From Candidatus Poribacteria bacterium (GTDB taxonomy: Bacteria > Poribacteria > WGA-4E > WGA-3G), in assembly GCA_022821725.1 (NCBI GenBank), contig JAJEDB010000008.1:1-53632 (forward strand): DNA of 53,632 bases. The letters are read 5' to 3'. Each line of letters opens with the position of its first letter. Within the stretch, counting starts at the first letter, position 1. Position numbers and translations under genes: made by a program. The notes under the pieces are model-generated. The model made no database searches. It had not been told where the DNA came from and worked only from the letters and a program-made list of their open reading frames with translations. This document shows positions 7,799-18,200 of the stretch, one piece after another.

Positions 7799-7836
7799 AC
7801 AGATTTGCGGATTTGGATTCGGATTTGAGATGGCAC

Positions 7837-7888
7837 AGGCTAACAGCCTATGCTACAAAGATGCCCAGACTCACAGTCTATGCTACAA
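7837..7888. repeat. Two direct 22-bp hairpin units
   Basis: AGGCTAACAGCCT (7837) and AGACTCACAGTCT (7867) are 5-3-5 hairpins with compensatory arm changes, each followed by ATGCTACAA. They match the inverted pair at 3713-3772, so this repeat family brackets the Rpn-89aa-DUF1156 cassette. Confidence 0.65.
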
Positions 7889-7901
7889 CAACTACAGACT
7901 T

Positions 7902-10900
7902 TCAGTCGCTCTTGAATTCGGCGTTGAGGTGTTCGCTGTTCTGCTTGACAGCACGGGTGGTGTTTTCGGAAAAGCCATCCGATTTGTTGGCAGTAACGGT
8001 GATTTCGATTTTCACGTTTCCACCATCGGCTTGGAGGGTGCGGGCGATTTCGTCCTGTAAGGTTTCTATTTCCTCCATGAAGGGTAACTCTAACTGCAAG
8101 GCTTTGGTAACAACGACATGCGTAGGTCCCTGTGCTTGTGGAGGTTCGACCACAACTCGGGTTGGGGTGTCTCGCGTTTGCTTTTCTGTGTCTGGTGCTG
8201 ATTCGGGAGCGTCCGATTTCTTCTGTTTTTCCTTTTCCTCCTTGAGGAGTTTTGCCATTTCAGGGTTTATGAGGACAGCTGCGCTACCTTCAACCACTCG
8301 GAGCCCACCAATTTGTTCTTCAAAGCGGAAGTTGCGGTAATCGTTATCTTCATAAGCACTGGCGTATCCGAAGGTGCCGACTTGTACACCATCTCTGATG
8401 CATGTTGCTAAAACACTCCGGTCCCTCAGACGCGGCATGTAGACGTTCCTCGCTATGAGTTTCCAGAGGCTGTCTATCTCAATATGATCTTGATAGGCAT
8501 CGCTACTCCAGATATATTGCTGCAATTTTCCAGCGAAGATTTCAGAGGCTATTTTTGTGACGATTGCATCGTCTTCAATAAATTTGTCACGGAGTCGTTG
8601 TATAATCCTGCCATTATCGGATTTTGTGTCGGAAATAGAAAAGTCATACATATTCTTTTGCGGATCCGGTTGTGAAGGGGCGAGTGCCCACCGGTATGCT
8701 TTGAAGAGTGTGGCTGTTACGTTATCTTCAGCGGATTCGAGGTTTTCTGTCGTCTGATCTCGTCGGGTACCTTCAAGGCTACCAAGTGCACTATGGAGTG
8801 CATCTCCATTCATAATGGAGTTCCAAGCAAGATAGTCTTTGACGAAATTTCTCAGTTCTCGGATATCATCTCGTCGCGCTGCGATAAAAAGAAGCGTGTT
8901 CCTGAAGGTGCGTTGTCTCTCATCGTCCGCGCTGTATGTCAGAATTTTGCGTGCTGTGTTGCTTGCTATATCTGTCTCCTTTTCGCGGCTCGGTAGGGAT
9001 GCCTGCGGAGGGAGGATAACGTATTGAATCGTTTCGGAATCCTTGACGGAGTTTGGCGAGGTTGGACAGACTTGCACGCTTGGATCGCGTCCGATGGCTC
9101 TTTCCAATCGTGAGACAATCTCAGCGTAGATATCTTCATCGGTATATTCCGCTGCCCGGTCTTTAGCAACCTTGTTGAGGTTTTCTTGGGTATGGAAATA
9201 GTATCTATCGTCGAGGTTATAGAGAAAATAGAGATTGCCTGTCATTCTGCTAAGAGCGTCGTTGTAAACGGCGACCCCCTGTCCGGGTTCAACGACACCG
9301 AGATGAATTTGACGATTCGTGATGCCTTTGACCGCGCCCCCTGTAGCACTTCCAAGAAAGATAGTGCGTGCGATTCGACGTGCCGCATTGCCTACCTCAA
9401 TGAAGCTTTGAGATTCCCTATCGATCTGTTCAGTCCGGGAGTTGTAGCTGTCTATCTCTTGGACGATGGGGTCCCAATTCCCACCGGACTTCGCAAGCAG
9501 TCTTGTGAATTCATCGGAGAGGGCGGGATCGTCAAGTGTAAGGTTCGCTGGCATTATGAGCAGAGAGGGGTCCTGTTCTTGGTAGAGGCGGGAGATGCAA
9601 GTTGCCATCATCCGCAGCACGCCACGGGTGCGTTGAAATCCGGGAATTACCACCCAATCTTGAGAAAGCCGGTCAAATACCTCCGGGTGTATCGGGTAGC
9701 AGTCTTTCATCCGCTGCAGGTAACGTTGATCGTTGACCCCGTCGGGGTATTCGCTGCGTGAGTTCTGGTACATCTTTCGGAACGCTTCACAGGTCAGATC
9801 GCGTTCCGTTTCGTCAATTATGGGACCGAACAATCGCCTCCGCACAACTTCAAAGGCGTTATCAACTTCTAAAGGAATTGAGACAGCGTCAACTCTTTCA
9901 AGGATAGCCACAAGGGTATCAAGTGCTGTTATTCCGCCTTCTCCTCCTGCGTGTACCGGGCCTTCTGGTAACGTTGCGATGAGCGTAATATTCTTGGACT
10001 TCTTGACAGACTCTGTGAGTGCGTGAAAGAAGGTGTAGATGCTCTCTCGTGTGACACCTTGGACATTACGGACATACGCGACGAGTTCATCTATCAAAAT
10101 CACGGAGGGGCCGACGTGTTCAAAAAGCGCGTCCAATTGATTTCCGCCGGGAGAGATGCCTTCGCGTGCGGCTTTTCTGATGAGATTATACCCATCTTGT
10201 CCACCGAGTTGATCTGCCATCATACCCCAAAGGGTGTTGAGTGGGTCCCCCTGTTTTGTTTCATCTGCATCGGTAGTCGAAAGATAAGTGCCGACGAGGA
10301 CAGAAATGTTCGTATTGCGTGGTGTATCGGTGTCCCATTCTGCTTCTTCCAGAATGTCTTCTATTTCTTTCCGCAGCCGCGCATACGGACCGTCTGCTGG
10401 CAGTTCTCTCAGGATGTTAATTCCGGTAACAAGGTGATAAAGCGCGATGAGGCTATGGGTTTTTCCACCCCCAAAACCGGTTTTGAGTTGGATGACCGGG
10501 TTGCCGCCTTTGCCGCCGAGACGTTTCAAGGTATTGACTAACAATTCTCGGAGTCCGGGGGTGATGTATGTCTGATTGAAGAAGATTTCGGTTTCGCCGT
10601 ATTCTGGTGTTTTCGCGTTTCCTTCAAAGACTTCTTGAAGGTCGGCAGCAAATTCCGATTTTCGGAAGGAACCTTCAATGACATCGGTGTTCGGACGGAT
10701 GACATCGCGCCATGGCTTGAGATCGGATGCCTTTCTACGCGGCAGTTTCGGTTTCGCTTCGGTGGTCGCTGCAGTACTGGTTAGTAATTTGTCACGGATA
10801 GTTTCAACGTCTCGTTTCTGTTCGGGCGAATTGATTTGTCCAAGCACGTCTGCAATGTCGTGGAGCCGTGAAAGGGCATAGCTGGGATCGATGTCTTCTG

Positions 10901-11183
10901 TTCCAGGATGCGAAACCTGATTGCGTGCTTCCGTTATAATACCGACGGCACTCCGAATATCGCGATCTGGATCGAAGCAGTGTTTAAAAACGTCGTGCCA
11001 ATACTCTCTGAAAAGGTATGGAAAGTTGCCAATATCTATATCTGCTTCGTTTTGGAAACAGTCTTCTGGGGCTAAGTCTTGCACCGCTTTCAGGTTTTTA
11101 AAAATAAAAGGGCGTATGGCATCGCGGTAGATATTGAGTGCTTCGTAGAGGGCATCTTGGTTAGGACGTTTGGGCGAATTCAC
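7902..11183 (-). CDS. HEPN-DUF499 ATPase (predicted anti-phage system component)
   Basis: This 1093-aa protein uses a GTG start with GGAG upstream. The N-terminal about 130 residues look like a Swt1-type HEPN domain with the R-x4-H motif (RNQVSH, residues 87-92), the usual ribonuclease active-site pattern of HEPN proteins. Then comes the DUF499 P-loop region: Walker A GFGGGKTHS (236-244) and Walker B VILIDEL (about 361-367), followed by a long helical region. The C-terminus is variable, with a charged linker (KEEKEKQKK) and a final beta-rich segment. DUF499 proteins are paired with DUF1156 methyltransferases in predicted phage-defence loci, and the methyltransferase is here two genes downstream. 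The likely role is an ATP-dependent sensor or effector. It has its own promoter at 11217-11245. Confidence 0.88.
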   Translation of the reverse strand: MNSPKRPNQDALYEALNIYRDAIRPFIFKNLKAVQDLAPEDCFQNEADIDIGNFPYLFREYWHDVFKHCFDPDRDIRSAVGIITEARNQVSHPGTEDIDPSYALSRLHDIADVLGQINSPEQKRDVETIRDKLLTSTAATTEAKPKLPRRKASDLKPWRDVIRPNTDVIEGSFRKSEFAADLQEVFEGNAKTPEYGETEIFFNQTYITPGLRELLVNTLKRLGGKGGNPVIQLKTGFGGGKTHSLIALYHLVTGINILRELPADGPYARLRKEIEDILEEAEWDTDTPRNTNISVLVGTYLSTTDADETKQGDPLNTLWGMMADQLGGQDGYNLIRKAAREGISPGGNQLDALFEHVGPSVILIDELVAYVRNVQGVTRESIYTFFHALTESVKKSKNITLIATLPEGPVHAGGEGGITALDTLVAILERVDAVSIPLEVDNAFEVVRRRLFGPIIDETERDLTCEAFRKMYQNSRSEYPDGVNDQRYLQRMKDCYPIHPEVFDRLSQDWVVIPGFQRTRGVLRMMATCISRLYQEQDPSLLIMPANLTLDDPALSDEFTRLLAKSGGNWDPIVQEIDSYNSRTEQIDRESQSFIEVGNAARRIARTIFLGSATGGAVKGITNRQIHLGVVEPGQGVAVYNDALSRMTGNLYFLYNLDDRYYFHTQENLNKVAKDRAAEYTDEDIYAEIVSRLERAIGRDPSVQVCPTSPNSVKDSETIQYVILPPQASLPSREKETDIASNTARKILTYSADDERQRTFRNTLLFIAARRDDIRELRNFVKDYLAWNSIMNGDALHSALGSLEGTRRDQTTENLESAEDNVTATLFKAYRWALAPSQPDPQKNMYDFSISDTKSDNGRIIQRLRDKFIEDDAIVTKIASEIFAGKLQQYIWSSDAYQDHIEIDSLWKLIARNVYMPRLRDRSVLATCIRDGVQVGTFGYASAYEDNDYRNFRFEEQIGGLRVVEGSAAVLINPEMAKLLKEEKEKQKKSDAPESAPDTEKQTRDTPTRVVVEPPQAQGPTHVVVTKALQLELPFMEEIETLQDEIARTLQADGGNVKIEITVTANKSDGFSENTTRAVKQNSEHLNAEFKSD

Positions 11184-11216
11184 GTGTGTGGGCTCCGACT
11201 CTGTAATTTTTTCAGA

Positions 11217-11245
11217 AGTATAGCAGGTTTTCGGTTTTAGGTCAA
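11217..11245 (-). promoter_or_regulatory. Promoter of the DUF499 gene
   Basis: TTGACC (11240-11245), exactly 17 bp, then TATACT (11217-11222), giving a leader of about 27 nt before the GTG start at 11183. Confidence 0.65.
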
Positions 11246-11282
11246 GCGGGGGATTGATTCTTGTCTGCGTTAAGCAACGAGT

Positions 11283-11576
11283 TCATACGAAGATAGTGCT
11301 CTCAATTTTAGAAAGGTGTTTTGTGTCACAATTGGAAAGAACAGAAGCTAACTCGGCACGTGTGATTTTCTGCTCATAATAAGCCGTAAAAGCAGTTCGA
11401 GCGAAGTACTCACCGGCGGTATTGAGAAGCCGATTATGGTAAGGGGCAACTCCACCTGTGCGTGCTGGAATGTTTCTATACTTTGCTAATTGCTGGTTTC
11501 TGTACATTTGATAGTTACGCTGCGAGATTTTTTTCAGTGTTAGCAATCTACGCATGATAACTTCAGGAATTGTCAA
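11283..11576 (-). CDS. Small protein resembling the C-terminus of ImmA/IrrE peptidases (probable fragment)
   Basis: This is a 97-aa frame of uncertain status. The last half (AGEYFARTAFTAYYEQKITRAELASVLSNC...LSKIE) is like the tail found after the zinc-peptidase core in ImmA/IrrE proteins, where a helix is followed by a helix-turn-helix-like segment. No HExxH motif is present, so it cannot be an active peptidase. It sits just upstream of the DUF499 promoter and could be a leftover of a regulator gene of the island. It may also be an unrelated small gene. No clear ribosome site was identified. Confidence 0.35.
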   Translation of the reverse strand: MTIPEVIMRRLLTLKKISQRNYQMYRNQQLAKYRNIPARTGGVAPYHNRLLNTAGEYFARTAFTAYYEQKITRAELASVLSNCDTKHLSKIESTIFV

Positions 11577-11603
11577 AAGATGGTTTTTGACAATAGGGTA
11601 AAA

Positions 11604-13337
11604 TTAGAATTCCTCAATGTGAATCTGTTGGTTGGGTTTGACATCCTTGCGTGTGCTGACAGCACCGCTGGGCCACTTCACTTCAACCGTGTCGATAAGG
11701 GGATCGTCATTTATCCCGAAGATGGCAGTGAGTTCGCTCTGTGAACAGTAACTGGAGCCGCTCTTGACTGTGTGGGTCTGTGTTCCCAACGCCGAGGTGA
11801 TACGGATCTGCGCGCCGATGCCGTCGCGGTTGCTCGTTTGTCCGACGAGCTGAATCTTGATCCACCCCTTGCGGTTGCCCCCGTCATTTCGGAAGAGATG
11901 TGCGGGTCCGTTAGAGGTCGTAACGAGCAGATCCCAGTCTCCGTCGTTGTCGATATCGCCGTAGGCACCGCCTCTGCCAACTATTGGCTTTGCCAAGTCC
12001 GTGCCGACTTGATGCAGCACATCGGTGAATTTGCCCTGAGAGTCGTTATGAAATAGATGCGGGGGTTGGGCGTAGGTAACTTGCGTCTGAATGGCGTTGA
12101 TGTCGGTTTCGACGTGTCCGTTGGCGGTGAAGATGTCGAGGTTGCCGTCGAGATCGAAGTCGAAGAAGAAACACGCAAAGGTGAGCGTCAATAGGGTGAC
12201 GTTTCCGATATGCGCGGCAGGGGCATCGTCGATGAAAAAGTCGCCTTCGTTGTGATAGAGGTTGAGCATTTCATTGGAAAAGTTGCCAATAACGAGGCTC
12301 TCTCTGCCCGTGCGATCATAATCTGCGGCATCGATCCCCATTGCGCCGGTCGCGACACCGCTTTCGTTATAAGCGATTCCCGCAAGCATTCCGCTTTCAA
12401 TGAAGGTGCCGTCGCCGTTGTTTTGATAGAGTTTATTGGGTTGTGTGTCGTTCGCCTCGAAGATATCCGGTAAGCCGTCGGCATTGTAGTCGAAGATGCA
12501 AACACCGAGGGATTTGCTCGTGTTGTCCTCAATCCGTGCGATACGAGAGACATCGGCGAAGGTGCCGTCCCCCCGATTTCTGAAGAGTTTACTGGACTGA
12601 CCTGTGTAGGATTCGGGGGTGCAGTAGGATTTATTGATGCCGTCGAGGGTACAGAACAGATCGTTTTCGATACGCCATTCGACATAGTTGGCGACGTAGA
12701 CATCGAGGTGTCCATCCTTGTTGTAATCGAACCACGCGCAGCTTGTGCCGAAACCGGGGTTATCAATACCAGCGGCTTCCGTAACGTCGACAAAGGTGCC
12801 GTCCCCCCTGTTTTGGAAAAGCCGATCGGTGTCAAGGGTGCTGATATAGATGTCTGGGTCGCCATCGTTATCGTAATCAGCGACGGCGACACCCATCCCG
12901 TAAAGCGGTGTCGCGAGCCCTGCGGTTTCCGTGACATCGGTGAAGGTGCCGTCTTGGTCGTTGCGATAGAGTGCCATCGTTTGCCGCTTCTGGGTTGCCT
13001 CACCTTCCCAATCCTTTCCGTTGACGAGCAGGATGTCCTGCCAACCGTCGGTGTTATAGTCGATAAAGGCGCATCCTGAACCCATGGTTTCGGGGAGGTA
13101 TTTCTTGCCGAAGGCACCCGTGTTATGGACGAAGTCGATGCCTGCTTCGTGTGTGATGTCGGTGAATTGCGGCAGGGGTTGTGCAAGGGCGTTGAAAGAA
13201 AAAAAAATCAGGAAAGTTATCAAGTGTGCTAAAAGTGCTACGGCATTAAACCAACTTTCTAAATTTACGGATTTTAGTACACCTGCAAACTTTTTGGCGT
13301 AGTATAGTTCCTGTTTTATCATTAGATAAGAATCCAT
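11604..13337 (-). CDS. CRTAC1-like secreted FG-GAP/VCBS repeat protein with ASPIC/UnbV domain
   Basis: This 577-aa protein starts at the ATG at 13337, set by GGAGG 4 nt upstream; a longer frame from 13352 has a poorer context. After an N-terminal hydrophobic segment ([15 protein letters not shown], probable signal peptide) there are many FG-GAP/VCBS blades with Asp-rich calcium loops ([50 protein letters not shown]), suggesting a beta-propeller. The C-terminal about 80 residues form an ASPIC/UnbV domain (GIGAQIRI...[12 protein letters not shown]). Such proteins are secreted or surface-bound and their role in bacteria is unclear. Its start overlaps the end of the Gfo/Idh/MocA gene by 16 bp, so the two are probably cotranscribed. 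Confidence 0.9.
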   Translation of the reverse strand: MDSYLMIKQELYYAKKFAGVLKSVNLESWFNAVALLAHLITFLIFFSFNALAQPLPQFTDITHEAGIDFVHNTGAFGKKYLPETMGSGCAFIDYNTDGWQDILLVNGKDWEGEATQKRQTMALYRNDQDGTFTDVTETAGLATPLYGMGVAVADYDNDGDPDIYISTLDTDRLFQNRGDGTFVDVTEAAGIDNPGFGTSCAWFDYNKDGHLDVYVANYVEWRIENDLFCTLDGINKSYCTPESYTGQSSKLFRNRGDGTFADVSRIARIEDNTSKSLGVCIFDYNADGLPDIFEANDTQPNKLYQNNGDGTFIESGMLAGIAYNESGVATGAMGIDAADYDRTGRESLVIGNFSNEMLNLYHNEGDFFIDDAPAAHIGNVTLLTLTFACFFFDFDLDGNLDIFTANGHVETDINAIQTQVTYAQPPHLFHNDSQGKFTDVLHQVGTDLAKPIVGRGGAYGDIDNDGDWDLLVTTSNGPAHLFRNDGGNRKGWIKIQLVGQTSNRDGIGAQIRITSALGTQTHTVKSGSSYCSQSELTAIFGINDDPLIDTVEVKWPSGAVSTRKDVKPNQQIHIEEF

Positions 13338-14482
13338 CGACCCTCCTTCCATGAGGTTTGGATGGCAGTTTGCACGTCGGCGACTGCGGCGGCTTCTCGG
13401 AAACTGGGGTTGCCCTGTTTTCCTGTGTGGATCGCTTGCAAAAACTGGTATGCCTCGATTGTCTTCAGGTCATCGTAACCTAATCCAACGGCGGGACCGG
13501 GATTGAAATAACTGTGAAACGGGTGGCTCGGACCGCTTAGCACGCGGGTGTATCCGTCTGGGTACCCCGCCTCGGCGGGTAGGTACACCTCAAGTTCGTT
13601 CATCTGCTCGAAGTTCCAACGCAAGGCACCCGCTGTCCCGTGCACCTCAAACGCCATTTCGCATTTTGGACCGGTGATAACCCGACACGCCTCCAGGGAG
13701 CCTCTGACCCCGTTCTCAAACCTGACCAATGCCCCGACATAATCCTCGTTCGTGACGGCAGCGGTTTCGCCGTCTGTTCCGAGGGTGAAGTGTGTCCCAG
13801 TGCCTGCTGTTGCTACAGGACGTTCCGGGATAAAGGTCTCGTGTTGTGAAACCACGCTGTCAATACGACCGACGATGAAGTGTGCCATGTCAATGACGTG
13901 AGAAAGTAGATCCCCCAACGTTCCCAATCCAGCGATTTCCTTCTGGAAACGCCATGAAAGGACTGCGCGTGGATGACTTGCGTAACCCGCGAAAAATCTA
14001 CCGCGATAGTGGGTGAGTTTGCCGAGTCTTCCCTCTGAAATCAATTGATGTGCGTATTGAACGACGGGTGCCCATCTGTAGTTATAGCCGACACAGGTAA
14101 TTACACCTGCCCGTTGTGCGGCGGCGTAGATTGCTTTCGTTTCCGCTGGGTTTCGTCCGACGGGTTTCTCACAGAAGACGTGTTTTCCTGCGGCTGTCGC
14201 TGCCTCGACGATCTCAAGGTGCATGCTGTTCGGCGCGGCGATATTGACGATCTCTACAGCTTCGTCATCTATGACGTGTCGAAAGTCGGTCGTTGTGCGT
14301 TGAAACCCGAAACGTGTTTTCGCCTCGGTTGTGCGTTCGACGACATCATCGGCGCAGGTCACAAGTCTCGGATGGAGCGGACTGTCGTGGAACCGATCCG
14401 CGATCTGACGATATGCGCGGGCATGCGTCATGCCCATCCATCCCATGCCGATAATGCCGATGCCTATTGTGTTTTCTGCCAT
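13322..14482 (-). CDS. Gfo/Idh/MocA family oxidoreductase
   Basis: This 386-aa NAD(P)-dependent dehydrogenase has a Rossmann motif at the N-terminus ([11 protein letters not shown], residues 6-16), the EKP motif of the family (CEKPVGRNP) and a C-terminal alpha-beta domain with a HVIDMAHF segment holding the likely catalytic His/Asp pair. Family members oxidise sugars, inositols or related polyols; the substrate cannot be read from the sequence. It follows the secreted 234-aa protein after 68 bp and overlaps the CRTAC1-like gene downstream. There is only an A-rich stretch before the ATG and no strong ribosome site. Confidence 0.92.
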   Translation of the reverse strand: MAENTIGIGIIGMGWMGMTHARAYRQIADRFHDSPLHPRLVTCADDVVERTTEAKTRFGFQRTTTDFRHVIDDEAVEIVNIAAPNSMHLEIVEAATAAGKHVFCEKPVGRNPAETKAIYAAAQRAGVITCVGYNYRWAPVVQYAHQLISEGRLGKLTHYRGRFFAGYASHPRAVLSWRFQKEIAGLGTLGDLLSHVIDMAHFIVGRIDSVVSQHETFIPERPVATAGTGTHFTLGTDGETAAVTNEDYVGALVRFENGVRGSLEACRVITGPKCEMAFEVHGTAGALRWNFEQMNELEVYLPAEAGYPDGYTRVLSGPSHPFHSYFNPGPAVGLGYDDLKTIEAYQFLQAIHTGKQGNPSFREAAAVADVQTAIQTSWKEGRWILI

Positions 14483-14511
14483 TTTTTTAATTTATTGAGT
14501 GCACGGAAACG

Positions 14512-14555
14512 GTCAAATCACGGACCGCGCCATTTATCCGCAAGGTATAATTAAA
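14512..14555. repeat. Conserved intergenic element, copy A
   Basis: GTCAAATCAC, then 12 variable bases, then TTATCCGCAAGGTA(T/A)AATTAAA, matches 40399-40442 with identical spacing. In both cases the right edge overlaps the stop codon of a minus-strand gene and an oxidoreductase gene follows. Confidence 0.6.
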
Positions 14556-15255
14556 AACCTTTTTTGAGTTGCCCCCATGTGGTTGCGAGTTTGGTGCGTG
14601 GCTCGACGGGACGTGCCTTTCCGGGACCGCCGTTATTGATATTCGGACCTGTGATTTCCACATCGTCAAAGTGGGCTTGCCCGTCTGCGACAACAAGCCC
14701 GGCTTGTCCGCCTCTTAACGGGTCATCGTCAATGACGGTGAATATCTCGTCGTCAATTTGAAATTCAAGTGTGCCATCTTCGTGAACGGTGGCAGTGAGT
14801 TCGTACCACGTATCGATTTCGGCATCAAAAGCAAAGATGACACTGGACCAGTCGTCTGGGAGTGCTTTAACGATTCTGGCGTTGCCGAAAACGTAGTCGA
14901 TAAAAAAGAGGTAACGCGTATCTTCCTCACCTCTGTCGTGGAGTGTTAAGCCAATGCTGGGGGGTTCGTTTTTGTCTTCGACTAATTTCGCACGACACGA
15001 GAGGGAGTAGTTCTTCCACGTGAGTTCACCTGTTATCCAGAGGCTCATGAAACCCGGTAAAAATATTTCTCCGACGGCTTCGCCATTACTCACCCACCAT
15101 TTTTCAACCTGTCGGTCGATGTTAAAGATTTTCCATTCACGGGTGTCTTTGTCTTCAAAATCGTCGCGCCACGTCCCCGCAAAGGCAGGGTGCCATGCTT
15201 GGACTGAAAGGCAGATGATTGTAGTGATCGCGAGTAGGGGTGTTAGGTTTCTCAT
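14551..15255 (-). CDS. Secreted LamG/3-keto-disaccharide-hydrolase-like protein with C-terminal tail motif
   Basis: This 234-aa protein has a signal peptide (LLAITTIICLSVQAWHPAFA) and a concanavalin-like beta-sandwich pattern: an initial WRDDFED, a YSLSCRAKL strand, IGLTLHDRG, and a final GGQAGLVVADGQAHFDDVEITG, typical of LamG/DUF1080-like folds. It probably binds or acts on carbohydrate outside the cell. The end, VEPRTKLATTWGQLKKGF, resembles the tails of the proteins at 35994-36593 and 52610-53371. The gene starts 1 bp after the helicase stop and its AGGGAGG ribosome site lies inside the helicase 3' end, so translation is coupled. Confidence 0.75.
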   Translation of the reverse strand: MRNLTPLLAITTIICLSVQAWHPAFAGTWRDDFEDKDTREWKIFNIDRQVEKWWVSNGEAVGEIFLPGFMSLWITGELTWKNYSLSCRAKLVEDKNEPPSIGLTLHDRGEEDTRYLFFIDYVFGNARIVKALPDDWSSVIFAFDAEIDTWYELTATVHEDGTLEFQIDDEIFTVIDDDPLRGGQAGLVVADGQAHFDDVEITGPNINNGGPGKARPVEPRTKLATTWGQLKKGF

Positions 15256-15256
15256 T

Positions 15257-18200
15257 TTAAGCCTCCCTAATTAGGCACTGTCCATCTGAATCTGCATAAG
15301 GGCAGGCGCTGCAGTGTTCGAGATTCTTTTCATAAACCCCGCCCTGCAGTGCTAAGATTCTTTTCTCCCACTGTTTTTGGAGTTCCTGCAATTGTGCTGG
15401 CCTGAAGTGCCTCTGTTCTGACTGACCGGGCTCGGTAAAGAAGATATTAATTGTCACAGTCGATTGATGTGGATAACACCGATGCAGGAGTAGACTGTAA
15501 AGTTCCATTTCTGGATCGGACGTATCTAAATTTTGAGCCGCGTCGGTTTTAAAATTGAGTATCTGATAGTTGCCTGTTTCGTCTTTAAAGAGTCTGTCGA
15601 ACGTGCCATCAACGATATGTCCGTTAATGTCTGCATGAATGTGCTGATTAACCTGAATCGTGGATGCAGAGAATGCCGTTTCACCGAGTTCGGAGTTGAT
15701 GAAATTACTAACGTGTTTACGAAGTGTTTTTGTTAATTGAGTCGTTCCTTCTTCAACCCCAGCGGGGTGATATGTTTGTAGAACTTTGTCAATCGTGGTG
15801 TCAAGTTCTTCTATATCTGATTGTTGCCTAATTCGTGCCAGCGTGGAACGGAGCGCGGCATCGATCTCGTCTTTGTCCACATCCGGTGTTTCTTGCCCGT
15901 TCGTTGGGATTTGTAGGACGTTTTGTAACTGATAGCGTAGCGGACACCGGGCATAGTTCGCGAGTTCAGAGACAGAGAAAGCTGCGGAAGTCCCAGTCAG
16001 TTCCGGTTTTCGGGGCAGCTCAGGGAAATCAACGGGTGTTGTTTCATCGGGGATTTCATCTATGGATTCAGTCTCTGTAACCCCCTGATGGATCGGGATT
16101 TGGAGTTGGAAGGATTCAGTGTTTCTACTGTTTCCTGCGAACACTTCCAATGAGACAGGGAGGCTCAGCAAATCGTCTTCTTCACCGATGTTGAGATGTT
16201 TATAGAGCCAATCCAGCACGTTCATTGCGGGGAGTGTGCCTGATAAGATGAGCCGATCACACGCCCGTGTTGTGCCGACATAAAACAGGCGTTTCTTTTC
16301 CGCGATTTCCTTCTCGTTTGCCCGGTTTTTCATCTGTGTAACGATGTCTGGTTCAGTTCTGCCGTAGTCTTTATCGGGATTAAGGGGACTGAAACCGATA
16401 CCGAATACCTCATCAATGAAAGGTTCTCTGTCTGTCTGTCCTTTCCGGTCAAGCCTTGGGAGGATGACGACTGGAAACTGTTTCCCTTTGGAGGCGTGGA
16501 TGGTCATAATTTGGACTGCGTCGCTGCTTGCCTCGATAGGTGCCTGTCCCTCCCGTCGCTCTTCCTCAATGAGAATATCCAGAAATTCGATAAAGTCTGG
16601 GAGAATCTGCTTGGTTTCATCGCCATCAAAGTTTCTGGCGTGTTCTAAAAGTTTTTGATAGTTTACCCAGCGTTGTTGTCCCTGCTTTCCGGTCTTCAGG
16701 GTCCCAATCATTCCTGTTTCATTAACGATGGTTACGATGAGTTGGTTTACAGGCATTCGGCGTGCGAATTGCTGATGCTTTTTTAGAATGGTTATCGCGG
16801 TGCGGAGATTATCGGACGCCTCTTTATAGTGCTGTGCTTGCTCCCAGAAATGCTCTCCGTTTTGGCATGAAATTTCGTAGAGTTCGGTGTCGGAGATACC
16901 GAAAGCGGGACCGCGAAGGACGGCAGCAAGAGATGTTTGGTTCTCTTTTGGATCGTTAAGGAAGTTGAGATAGTTCCAGATGTCGTAGATTTCTTGTCGT
17001 TGGTAGAAACCGACACCCCCAGTGGTGAGATACGGGATATCAGCTTCAAGTAAGGCGTTCTCAATATTGGGGAGATGGGTTCGGGTTTGAATGAGGATCG
17101 CAATGTCACCATACGCAATGGGCTGTTCCGCTTCCTGTCCATTCGTGCCTCGCTTATAGATGGTTTCTGCGTTTGCTTTCATGCTTTTGATATGGTGTGC
17201 GATAAGCGAGTATTCATCTGCTAAATCCTCATCCTGTTTTCCCAGCAGGATTTCAACTGTGCCGTTTGATTTGACGGGTCGCGCTTGTGTCAATGCCTCA
17301 TACGCCACTTCAAATTCGGTCTCTTTTCCATCCCCCATCAAGTGATTGAAAAAGTAATTGACGAACCCGACGGTATTACGTAAGGATCGGAAATTCTCTG
17401 TGAGCTGGATATCATCGCCGCCATTCTCGACGATTTTTTCCTTTGTCTTTGTAAATACGCGGACATCTGCGCCACGGAATGCGTAAATGCTCTGTTTTGG
17501 GTCACCGACGATAAAAAGATTCGCTGCTGTGAGTTCGTTCGTGAGCAGCATCACCAATTCATACTGGAGTTCGTTTGTATCCTGGTATTCATCTACCATG
17601 TAATACGTGTGCCGGGACACCAATTTCTGTCGGATTTCTGCGTTGTTGCGAACGAGATCGCGGGTTTTCAGCTGCAGATCCGTAAAATCGAGTTTACCTT
17701 GAGAGAGTTTAGCGGTCCTGTATGCCGTTGAGATTCGGATGTATAGTTTGAGGAGGTCCTGGATAGTGCTAAGCAGGAAATCATCATCGGTTTCGACTGC
17801 ATTCGGTTCGGCTGTATCATCGGTTTCAACGTCGCCTGTTTTCTCATCTTTCTCTTTTTCAAGGATTGGAATGTTTTTAATCTTTTTCGAGGTTGCTACC
17901 AAAAAATCAATCTCATCCGCAATTCCTGTTCTGTCGATGCTTTTCGGTAGAAAGCTTTGTGTCGCAATCTCATTTTTTCCAGTTGTAATGAATCGCGCAA
18001 TTTCCTGAAGTAGGTTCGGCAGTTCGGGAGAGTTGAGGTTCGACTCGTATTGTGCTGCTAAGGGGTGTATGAGCTTCTGAGCGCCGTCTGCTCTCTTACC
18101 TCTCGCGACCTGCAAAACGGTATTTAGACATCGGATGAATTCAGGGATGTCAATTGTTGACATGCGTCTTTCCTGAATCTCCTGTTGTCTTTCGCGAACC

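Noticed and set aside
3794..11183. Complete canonical DUF499/DUF1156 system with DUF3780 and helicase
   Set aside because: Neither partner was found among the open frames between 1 and 20 kb.
12188..13186. 332-codon open frame on the minus strand inside the CRTAC1-like gene
   Set aside because: It is an out-of-frame shadow of the FG-GAP repeats, with low-complexity Ser/Thr/Arg composition and no domain.
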